DNA from: JAAZBV01 sp964499695
GTDB lineage: Bacteria; Desulfobacterota; DSM-4660; Desulfatiglandales; HGW-15
Assembly (NCBI GenBank): GCA_964499695.1
Contig: CAZCMD010000174.1
Location: 1-9,744 of the forward strand
DNA length: 9,744 nucleotides
Direction of reading: 5' to 3'
The stretch's first letter is position 1. Each line of letters begins with the position of its first letter. The position numbers and the translations under genes are program-made. The notes below the pieces were generated by a model. That model was not told the DNA's origin, ran no database searches, and saw only the letters and a program-made list of their open reading frames with translations. Below, in pieces: positions 1 through 5,598 of this stretch.

Positions 1-753
1 CCGGCCGGAACAGTGCCTCTGATCCTCGCTAATCACGGAGGCGGAGACGATCCGCGTCAGTTTATAGAGGAAATCGGTCTGCTTCCCCTGGCCGGCGCAG
101 AACGGTTTGCCATGGTTGCTCCTGAACATCAGAGTATCGGGCAAATACTGACAGAATCACTTCCTCTTCTGGTCGAATACATGCTCAAAACCTATCCCGC
201 ACTGGATCCATCACGCGTGTATGTGACCGGCTACTCCATGGGAGGCGCCGCCACTCTGCGTGCGATTAACGGAAAACCGTCATTATTTGCCGCTGCTGTA
301 CCTATGGCAGCGGCCGGATACACCGGCACTCCTGATGAGGCCGCAAAATTACAGAAAGCACGAATGCCTATAATGTTCACCACTTCTTCTTTTGATCTGG
401 GCGGGGCTTTCGATCAGGTCAATGAAACCATCGCGACAGGATATCAGGCGCTGCTCAACCTTTTTCTCGGTTATAACGGTATGAAAACGATTGAACCTTA
501 CGATTTTAAGACCTGGCCGATCAACGGTTTTAAAGCGGATTATATGATAAAGGTTATACTGAACGGTGAATACGACAACACTTCATGGATGCTATATGAT
601 AAAGATAATATTCCAATGGTCGCGGTCAATTACACAATGAACCTGAAGCATGCCCTTTATCCTGAATACGGTAAGATCGCCTGGGATTTCTTCAGGCATT
701 ATTCCCGTGATCAGAAGTCGGGTGATATTATATATAATCCCTATGTAAAATAA
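1..753 (+). CDS. alpha/beta-hydrolase fold esterase, C-terminal part (5' truncated)
   Basis: The reading frame is open from base 1, so the gene begins left of the window; the GTG at 13 lies inside a conserved beta-strand and is not a credible start. The fragment has 250 residues. Visible elements are the oxyanion-hole motif NHGGG (fragment residues 11-15), the nucleophile elbow GYSMGG with serine at bases 235-237, and a late histidine (bases 649-651) in LKHALYPEYGKIAWDFF, the usual place for the catalytic histidine just before the C-terminal WDFF helix. This arrangement is typical of the PHB depolymerase/feruloyl esterase/prolyl-oligopeptidase-like group. Substrate and location cannot be told because the N-terminus, where a signal peptide would lie, is missing. 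The catalytic acid is not assigned; a long insert between serine and histidine (about residues 125-205) may form a lid. The class is confident, the substrate unknown. Confidence 0.85.
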   Translation, partial: PAGTVPLILANHGGGDDPRQFIEEIGLLPLAGAERFAMVAPEHQSIGQILTESLPLLVEYMLKTYPALDPSRVYVTGYSMGGAATLRAINGKPSLFAAAVPMAAAGYTGTPDEAAKLQKARMPIMFTTSSFDLGGAFDQVNETIATGYQALLNLFLGYNGMKTIEPYDFKTWPINGFKADYMIKVILNGEYDNTSWMLYDKDNIPMVAVNYTMNLKHALYPEYGKIAWDFFRHYSRDQKSGDIIYNPYVK

Positions 754-763
754 AATCGCCATA

Positions 764-783
764 CATCTGTTTTGTAACAGATG
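764..783 (+). terminator. short perfect hairpin after the esterase gene
   Basis: CATCTGTT and AACAGATG form a perfect 8-bp stem around a TTGT loop, 11 bases after the esterase stop codon. The following bases (CTTTGTG) are only weakly T-rich, so this is at best a suboptimal intrinsic terminator or a 3'-end stabilising hairpin. The position supports a role at the transcript end. Confidence 0.4.
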
Positions 784-870
784 CTTTGTGCCTATGTACC
801 TCCAGGTGCAGAGCAGGGAACCCTGATTGTACGGGCTGTAGAAAGGATTTAAAAGGAGACATGTTACTAC

Positions 871-932
871 AAGGGGACGCTGCAAGGTATTAGGTTAAAT
901 ATATTTAACAAATAAACTGACAGTATCCCCTT
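871..932. repeat. palindrome-centred inverted-repeat element (REP/MITE-like)
   Basis: Outer arms AAGGGGA (871-877) and TCCCCTT (926-932) are perfectly complementary. Between them lies the perfect 16-bp palindrome GTTAAATATATTTAAC (894-909). Nested symmetry of this sort is expected of small non-autonomous repeats such as REP/RAYT-type hairpins. No transposase is present, and no second full copy is seen here. A related 14-bp palindrome occurs at 1977-1990. The element class is inferred; only the symmetry is directly seen. Confidence 0.4.
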
Positions 933-952
933 TTCACAAGCTTGGGTTGAGG

Positions 953-981
953 AAAAAGCCGACGGATCGCCGGCTTTTTTT
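953..981. terminator. probable bidirectional rho-independent terminator
   Basis: AAAAAGCCG (953-961) pairs with CGGCTTTTT (971-979) around a 9-base loop, and T residues run on to 981. Read on the plus strand the stem is followed by a T tract; read on the minus strand it ends in five T residues. It lies 11 bases beyond the stop codon of the minus-strand SnoaL-like gene, so it most likely ends that transcript and may also stop rightward read-through from the esterase side. Confidence 0.75.
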
Positions 982-992
982 ATTTACAGGGT

Positions 993-1463
993 TCAGAACA
1001 TGGTGTTCTGATTCATCGCATTCTTGGGATCGGGAATCTCCTGAACTACATCCCAGTGCTCGACCACCTTGCCGTTCTCAACTCTGAAGATATCCACAAC
1101 GGCGTAGCCGCGCATTTCCGGGCTACGCTGGCAGTGGATGTGCAGTGCCACCAGATCACCGTCGGCCAGGACATGTTTGATCTCGCCGTGGTTCTTGGGG
1201 AAATCGCGTTTCAGGAACTCGATGTGTGCCTTCAGCCCTTCCGGCCCATCACTGGCATGAAGGTTGTGTTGAACGTAGCGGTCCCCAATGAAGCTCTTGG
1301 TCTTTTCCCAGTTTTTCTCGTTGAGAGCGGCATTGTAAAATTCGATCACAATCTGCTTGTTCTGTTCCTCAATCGCCTCCTGGCTATCGGCGGAATACGT
1401 CGGCTTTGATAACGAGATACAGGCTAATGCGAGGATTACCACGAAACTAATTCGTTTGAGCAT
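993..1463 (-). CDS. exported SnoaL-like/NTF2-fold protein
   Basis: The product has 156 residues. Residues 1-25 look like a Sec signal peptide: positive MLKR, a hydrophobic core FVVILALACISL, and probable cleavage after YSA. A cysteine at residue 15 lacks a good lipobox, so lipoprotein status is doubtful. The mature part matches the SnoaL-like (NTF2 cone fold) pattern: an N-terminal helix around IVIEFYNAALNEKNWEK, then YVQHN and DGPEGLKAHIEFL, and a C-terminal strand DIFRVENGKVVEHWDVVQEIP, where the EHWDVVQ stretch is highly typical. Relatives are called predicted SnoaL-like aldol-condensation or ester cyclase-type proteins, mostly of unknown substrate. The ATG is supported by AAGGAG eight bases upstream (1472-1477 on the plus strand). 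The gene is apparently monocistronic and faces away from the downstream defence genes. The fold is confident, the activity not. Confidence 0.85.
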   Translation of the reverse strand: MLKRISFVVILALACISLSKPTYSADSQEAIEEQNKQIVIEFYNAALNEKNWEKTKSFIGDRYVQHNLHASDGPEGLKAHIEFLKRDFPKNHGEIKHVLADGDLVALHIHCQRSPEMRGYAVVDIFRVENGKVVEHWDVVQEIPDPKNAMNQNTMF

Positions 1464-1856
1464 TTTGTTTTCTCCTTGTCCCCAGCGCAGGAGGACTATT
1501 AAAGTTAATAGGTTACTTTTAAATCAGGCATTCTGTTAACGGATTGATCTTTACACATTTCTAAATTTTCTGCATTCAAAAATTTTTAAGAATCCCTTTA
1601 TTGATGAACAAAACATATGGAACTCCGTGTTGTATGTCAATCTGAAATCTCCACCATGATACAACTTTGTTACCCTTGACAGGAGATTATAGGATTGCCC
1701 CCCATTCCACTATCCCGGAGTCTTGTGAGGGCGACCTGTCCCGCCATAGGTATATGACGATACGGGAAATCTTTCCTGCCCGTCGAAGCCTTGGCGAAGA
1801 TGGAAATCATGAATCTTGAATCTTGAATCACCCCCCCTATAGCCTGTCTTTTTAAC

Positions 1857-1933
1857 TGATTTCTGATAATTGATTACTGATTATTGATCATTGTTTATTG
1901 ATAACTGATAATTGTTCATTGATAATTGATTCC
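1857..1933. repeat. heptanucleotide tandem repeat, 11 units (TGATAAT-like)
   Basis: Seventy-seven bases divide without a gap into eleven 7-base units. All start with TG, nine start with TGAT, and the consensus is TGATWAY (typical unit TGATAAT). The exact phase over eleven units rules out mere AT-richness. The matching stretch in copy B has only four units, so the array varies in length between copies, as expected for slippage or unequal exchange. Confidence 0.85.
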
Positions 1934-1976
1934 TTTTCTGCTAATAAAAATCAGTCAAAATAAGCAATCCCAATTA

Positions 1977-1990
1977 GTTAAATATTTAAC
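1977..1990. repeat. 14-bp perfect palindrome
   Basis: GTTAAATATTTAAC is its own reverse complement. It differs from the 16-bp palindrome at 894-909 only by a central TA step, and a decayed version (GTTAAACATTTTAA) sits at the same place in copy B. It may be an operator for a dimeric regulator or the core of a repeat element. Confidence 0.5.
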
Positions 1991-2148
1991 AGGGTAAAAC
2001 CCGGCTACAAAAAGACCGGTTATCGGCTGTAACTGAATTCAATAAGATGATCAACAATATTTTCGGTTAATATTTTATATCAGGTTTCTCATGTGCTTTA
2101 AAATATTCGCATCAAGTTACTTATCATTAATAAGATAAGGGGTCCTCG

Positions 2149-2859
2149 ATGGATAGCGCATATAATGTGTATTGTGATGAATCTTGTCACCTGGAACATG
2201 ATCATAAAAACGTAATGGTTCTGGGTGCGGTTTGGTGTATTTCGGAAAAAGTCCGTGAAATATCAAACAGACTGCGGGAAATAAAAAACAAACACGGAAG
2301 AAAACCAACCTTTGAAACAAAATGGACAAAGGTATCCCCTGGCGGTAAAGCCCTTTATCTTGACCTATTGGATTACTTTTTTGATGATGATGACCTTCAT
2401 TTCAGGGCATTAATCGTCCCTGATAAGTCACTTTTAAGGCACAACGATTTTAACCAGGATCATGATACTTGGTATTACAAGATGTATTTTGACATGATAA
2501 AAATAATCCTTAATCCTGATTCAAAATATCGTATATATATTGATATAAAAGATACCAGAAGTTCAGACAAAATTGCCAAACTGCATAATGTCCTCTGTAA
2601 CAATATGATGGATTTCTCAAGAAGTATAATTGAACGTGTACAGGTCATTCGTTCTGAAGAGGCTGAAATATTACAGCTTGCTGATTTGTTAATTGGCGCT
2701 ATCTCCTACAAAAACAGAGGGCTTTTAACGAACTCCGGTAAACTGGCTCTGGTTGAAAGGATGCAGAAGAGATCAGGTTTATCTTTAACTCAAACAACCC
2801 TTCCTCTTGCCGCTAAAGTTAATCTATTTAAATGGCATGCATCCGGGAGGATGGAATGA
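2149..2859 (+). CDS. DUF3800 domain protein (RNase H-like fold, putative nuclease)
   Basis: The product has 236 residues. The N-terminus carries the family signature YCDES (D10, E11, S12) on the first strand, followed by a second strand VMVLGAVW. Further likely active-site acidic positions are E56 in FETKWTKVS, D132 in YIYIDIKDTR, and D179 in the C-terminal motif IRSEEAEILQLADLLIGAISY, which is very typical of DUF3800 (serine/glutamate, then QLADLL.GA). The acidic pattern resembles RNase H-fold nucleases; catalysis itself is inferred, since the family is mostly uncharacterised. DUF3800 genes are often met in defence islands and prophages. The start is supported by AAGGGG (2137-2142), six bases before the ATG. 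The stop codon overlaps the start of the next gene (ATGA), so the two products are probably made in a coupled way. No signal peptide or membrane segment is visible, so it is cytoplasmic. Confidence 0.8.
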   Translation: MDSAYNVYCDESCHLEHDHKNVMVLGAVWCISEKVREISNRLREIKNKHGRKPTFETKWTKVSPGGKALYLDLLDYFFDDDDLHFRALIVPDKSLLRHNDFNQDHDTWYYKMYFDMIKIILNPDSKYRIYIDIKDTRSSDKIAKLHNVLCNNMMDFSRSIIERVQVIRSEEAEILQLADLLIGAISYKNRGLLTNSGKLALVERMQKRSGLSLTQTTLPLAAKVNLFKWHASGRME

Positions 2860-3347
2860 TTACAAAACCTGAATGGTTGCCCGATTTGATATCTGTCGAT
2901 GGTGAATGGCAGGAGGTTTGTTCAAAGCTTTATGGCGTTTTCCAGAATGATTTTCATAAAATTGAAAGACGTTATCAAAACAGGCTTTTGTGGTGGGATA
3001 GAAGGATTATTGATGGCGAATATGAAGAAGGTTTCTGGCACCTTATCACAAAAGACAATAAAGATAGCAACGAGAGACTATTTGATCCAAGGCGCGCTGA
3101 AAGGCTCCCCTGGTGTGGTCCGACTATTTCAAACCATGATAATTGCGCAGTCAAGGCATGGGATCATATGGAGCATTCAAAAAGAATAAGAACTTATGTG
3201 TGGCTTGAAGCCCATGATTATGTGATCATCCTGGAAAAAAGGAGCGTTGGTAAAAGGGATATTGTGTTTTTAATTACTGCTTATTATGTAGAGGGTGACT
3301 CAACTAGAAGAAGTTTAAATAGAAAATATCAGGAAAGGCTGTCCTAA
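2856..3347 (+). CDS. uncharacterised protein coupled to the DUF3800 gene
   Basis: I do not recognise a named family. I chose the ATG at 2856 (163 residues, MITKPEWLPDL...) over the in-frame ATG at 2832, because GGGAGG (2845-2850) stands five bases before it and it overlaps the DUF3800 stop as ATGA. The protein is soluble and unusually rich in aromatic and charged residues. Conserved-looking stretches are LLWWDRRII (about 48-56), EEGFWHLI (60-67), FDPRRAERLPWCGPTI (79-94), RIRTYVWLEAHDYVIILEKR, and a C-terminal DIVFLITAYYV followed by RRSLNRKYQER. The C-terminal pattern (strand, then R..L..KY) faintly recalls BECR/RelE-type RNase toxins, such as barnase-EndoU-like domains, with several Arg, His and Lys residues that could serve in catalysis. 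This is only a hypothesis. Coupling to a putative nuclease gene suggests a two-component cassette. Confidence 0.75.
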   Translation: MITKPEWLPDLISVDGEWQEVCSKLYGVFQNDFHKIERRYQNRLLWWDRRIIDGEYEEGFWHLITKDNKDSNERLFDPRRAERLPWCGPTISNHDNCAVKAWDHMEHSKRIRTYVWLEAHDYVIILEKRSVGKRDIVFLITAYYVEGDSTRRSLNRKYQERLS

Positions 3348-3353
3348 AATGCA

Positions 3354-3378
3354 TGAACCGCCCATTAAGAGCGGTTCA
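3354..3378 (+). terminator. hairpin after the DUF3800 cassette
   Basis: TGAACCGC (3354-3361) and GCGGTTCA (3371-3378) form a perfect 8-bp stem with a 9-base loop, six bases after the second gene's stop. No clean T tract follows (AGATCTCCTTCT), so it would be a weak intrinsic terminator or a transcript-end stabiliser. Confidence 0.5.
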
Positions 3379-3462
3379 AGATCTCCTTCTACACAATGGC
3401 AGATGAGGCTGAAACAAAAATAAGCTTTTTTGATAAAAATGTCAATTGATTTTAAGGCTAAC

Positions 3463-3491
3463 CTGGCTCCTATGGTCCCCGTGGGAGCCAG
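3463..3491. repeat. 8-bp inverted repeat of unknown role
   Basis: CTGGCTCC (3463-3470) pairs perfectly with GGAGCCAG (3484-3491) around a 13-base loop. It is GC-rich in an AT-rich neighbourhood and has no T tail. A smaller AACGC/GCGTT stem follows at 3498-3510. Function unknown. Confidence 0.45.
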
Positions 3492-3728
3492 CACTTAAAC
3501 GCTCTGCGTTGTATATTAAATAGAGTATAAAATTAAACAGGCCATAAACTGGACAAACAGGACATTGAAGGTTTTTTCTAACCCGTTGAACCCATCATAA
3601 AGTGTGTTTGCAGAAAGACATTATGGGGCTATAAAGGGGCCAATTGGGCCACGGTATTGTGCGGGTATATCCTATGGGAGAAGAGAAATTGCTTCCCCGC
3701 CCTTCTTACTTTGTTCTTTGATCTTTCT

Positions 3729-3903
3729 TTGAATTTTGAATTTTGAATCTTGAATCAACCAGCCTATAGCCTATCTTTTTAATTGATAACTGTTTATTGA
3801 TCATTGTAAATTTTTCTGTTAAAAGCATACCAGTCAAAAAAATAAGCAATCCTAATTAGTTAAACATTTTAATAAACCCTTTTAAAAATCGGTCACAAAA
3901 AGG
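3729..3903. repeat. imperfect long direct repeat, copy B
   Basis: This is the partner of 1809-2014, in the same orientation. It begins with four TTGAATY heptamers (3729-3756), continues with the conserved CCTATAGCCT..TCTTTTTAA block, has four TGATAAT-like heptamers (3784-3811) where copy A has eleven, and ends with the CAGTCAAAA..TAAGCAATCC..AATTAGTTAAA block. It ends about 60 bases before the methyltransferase start, so the DUF3800 cassette is bracketed by the two copies. Confidence 0.75.
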
Positions 3904-3963
3904 CTGAATTTATTCTTGACTAATTCATCAGGTTGAAACAAAAACAAAATATTCAGATAGCAT

Positions 3964-5598
3964 ATGATGAACAACAAACAAAAACTAGAACTTACCTGGA
4001 TAGGAAAAGAGAACCGGCCCAAACTTGAGCCGCGTATCCTTCTGGAAGACCCGGAATTGTCCTATCATGCAAAACACAGGGTTTCCAATAAGGACATCTT
4101 CGATAATCGGCTTATTTTTGGTGATAATCTGCTTGCTTTGAAGGCTTTAGAACAGGAATTTGCAGGGCAAGTAAAATGTATATATATTGACCCACCCTTT
4201 AATACTGGACAAGCATTTAATCATTATGATGATGGAATAGAGCATTCTTTATGGCTTTCACTGATGAGAGACAGAATTCAACTGCTTTTCCATTTGTTGG
4301 ATCCTAATGGGACACTTTGGGTACATCTCGATGATAATGAAGTTCATTATCTAAAAGTTATGATGGATGAAATTATTGGTCGTCAAAACTATATTGCATC
4401 CCTTGTGTGGCGAGCAGCAGATTCCTCAAACAACGATGCAAAACAGTTCTCAATTGATCATAACACAATACTTGTTTACGCAAAGAATCCGAATTGGTTA
4501 TCCAATCCCCTTCTTCGAAAAGAATCGGATAATAAACATTATAAGAATCCAGATAATGATCCTCGTGGCCCTTGGTTTCAAGGTAACCTTTCTTCTCCTA
4601 ACCCGCGACAGAATCTACGTTACATTATAATTTCTCCGACGGGAAAGAACATTTCTCCACCAGCAAATGGCTGGCGATGGAGTAAGAAACGTATGGATGA
4701 AATGATTACTTCAGGAGAAATTGTTTTCACTAATGACGGAGAACGCATAATTAAAAAAACCTATTTAGCTGACCAAGGTGGACTTTCTCCCTCTTCCCTT
4801 TGGTCTGATATTGATCAAACTGGGCATAACAGACAAGCAAAATATGAGTTAAAGAAGCTTTTTCCAGAAATAAATACATCGGATTTGTTTAAGACACCAA
4901 AACCAGAAAAGCTTATTAAGCGTATATTAGAAATTTCTACAAATCCTTGTGATCTTGTCCTAGACTCATTCGCTGGCTCAGGCACTACCGGTGCAGTGGC
5001 GCATAAAATGGGCAGGCGATGGGTTATGGTGGAGCTTGGCGATCATTGTCATACTCACATCATTCCACGATTGAAAAAGGTGATAGATGGAGAGGATCAG
5101 GGCGGAATCAGCGAAGCGGTAAGCTGGAAGGGAGGTGGAGGATTTCGGTATTACAAGCTTGCACCTTCTCTGCTGGAAACAGATAAATGGGGAAACTGGG
5201 TAATTAACAAGACCTATAATGCGACTATGCTTACAGAAGCGCTTTGCAAGCTTGAAGGATTTACCTACGAACCCAGTGATTCTATATACTGGCAGCACGG
5301 GTTTTCAACAGAGCAGGATTTTATTTATGTGACAACGGCTCAACTTAACCATGAACAACTCCAGCAGCTTTCTGATGAGGTGGGTTCGGACAGGAGTCTA
5401 CTGGTGCTTTGCACCTCTTTCAGGGCAAGGGCAGACAAATACCCTAACCTCACAATAAAGAAAATCCCAAAGGCTGTTCTTGCACGATGCGAATGGGGCC
5501 ATGATGATTACAGCCTTCAAGTGGAAAACCTGCCAAAGGCACCCCTTCCAAAGGGGCAGATGAGTCTCTTTGATTCAGATGAGGAGAATGGTAAATGA
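3964..5598 (+). CDS. mod: type III-like site-specific DNA adenine methyltransferase (Mod)
   Basis: The enzyme transfers a methyl group from S-adenosylmethionine to adenine N6 in a short recognition site. The 544 residues show beta-class order: catalytic motif IV DPPF in YIDPPFNTG (residues 76-79), a long target-recognition region (about 150-300), the KPEKLIKRIL helix (motif X area), then SAM-binding motif I DSFAGSGTTG (334-343) and VMVELGD. This order and the GDNLLALK start are typical of type III Mod subunits. The C-terminal 150 residues are the usual variable extension. ATG 3964 or 3967 must be the start, because an in-frame TAG stands at 3958; no good Shine-Dalgarno is seen, so translation may be weak or leaderless-like. 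The stop overlaps the next ATG. Bases about 4400-4930 are more AT-rich than the 3' third (sampled 60-base lines near 30-32% GC against 40-53%), hinting at an exchanged recognition domain. Confidence 0.9.
   Translation: MMNNKQKLELTWIGKENRPKLEPRILLEDPELSYHAKHRVSNKDIFDNRLIFGDNLLALKALEQEFAGQVKCIYIDPPFNTGQAFNHYDDGIEHSLWLSLMRDRIQLLFHLLDPNGTLWVHLDDNEVHYLKVMMDEIIGRQNYIASLVWRAADSSNNDAKQFSIDHNTILVYAKNPNWLSNPLLRKESDNKHYKNPDNDPRGPWFQGNLSSPNPRQNLRYIIISPTGKNISPPANGWRWSKKRMDEMITSGEIVFTNDGERIIKKTYLADQGGLSPSSLWSDIDQTGHNRQAKYELKKLFPEINTSDLFKTPKPEKLIKRILEISTNPCDLVLDSFAGSGTTGAVAHKMGRRWVMVELGDHCHTHIIPRLKKVIDGEDQGGISEAVSWKGGGGFRYYKLAPSLLETDKWGNWVINKTYNATMLTEALCKLEGFTYEPSDSIYWQHGFSTEQDFIYVTTAQLNHEQLQQLSDEVGSDRSLLVLCTSFRARADKYPNLTIKKIPKAVLARCEWGHDDYSLQVENLPKAPLPKGQMSLFDSDEENGK

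Larger units (their letters stand above)
1809..2014. repeat. imperfect long direct repeat, copy A
   Basis: This segment shares its order of blocks with 3729-3903. Two TTGAATC heptamers plus the next 31 bases (1816-1860) match 3743-3787 at about 40 of 45 positions with no gaps. A second block, 1961-1987, matches 3843-3869 at 25 of 27, and a short CGG..ACAAAAAG block follows in both. The two copies differ mainly in the number of heptamer units between the blocks (11 here, 4 in copy B). Both copies lie directly upstream of a defence-type transcription unit. It may be a duplicated leader or the scar of recombination; the sequence does not decide. Confidence 0.75.
1464..2148. other. 685-bp repeat-rich intergenic region
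   Basis: I see no convincing gene here. The left part (1464-1600) must hold the leader and promoter of the minus-strand SnoaL-like gene. The best match is a weak minus-strand pair, ATTCAA at 1574-1579 as -35 and TTTACA at 1550-1555 as -10 (plus-strand letters), with an 18-base spacer; I do not call it a promoter. The middle (1690-1800) is GC-richer and includes CCACTATCCC (1707-1716), which recurs inverted near the right end of the window. From 1809 on there are TTGAATC-type heptamers, a run of TGATAAT-type heptamers, a conserved segment shared with 3729-3903 and a 14-bp palindrome. The last 130 bases are the leader of the DUF3800 gene. Confidence 0.7.
3348..3963. other. 616-bp intergenic region between the two defence cassettes
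   Basis: I see no credible gene. The region holds a hairpin just after the 3347 stop (3354-3378), a second hairpin at 3463-3491, a small AACGC/GCGTT stem at 3498-3510, about 200 bases without clear structure, then copy B of the long repeat (3729-3903) and a 60-base leader of the methyltransferase gene. TTGACT at 3916-3921 resembles a -35 box, but no -10 hexamer follows at suitable spacing, so I do not call a promoter. A 17-codon ATG frame (3396-3449) has no ribosome binding site. Confidence 0.65.

Noticed and set aside
592..885. 97-codon minus-strand open frame overlapping the end of the esterase gene
   Set aside because: The left part is antisense to the catalytic histidine region of the esterase, the right part crosses hairpins in the spacer, and the protein resembles nothing known.
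1056..1409. 117-codon plus-strand open frame
   Set aside because: It lies wholly antisense to the SnoaL-like gene, whose signal peptide, motifs and ribosome binding site are convincing; the plus-strand product shows no recognisable family.
1857..1933. heptamer run considered as a CRISPR array
   Set aside because: Units are 7 bases and contiguous, with no spacers, and no cas genes are present.
2832..2855. earlier ATG start for the gene after DUF3800
   Set aside because: The ATG at 2856 has GGGAGG at proper spacing and the usual ATGA overlap; the extra eight residues are antisense-free but lie within the well-conserved end of the DUF3800 gene and lack their own ribosome binding site.
3396..3449. 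17-codon frame MADEAETKISFFDKNVN
   Set aside because: It loosely recalls the N-terminus of ACR3-type arsenite transporters (the ISFFDK motif), but it is too short, lacks a ribosome binding site and no further transporter sequence follows. At most it is a remnant.
3916..3921. TTGACT as a -35 promoter element for mod
   Set aside because: No acceptable -10 hexamer is found 15-20 bases downstream.
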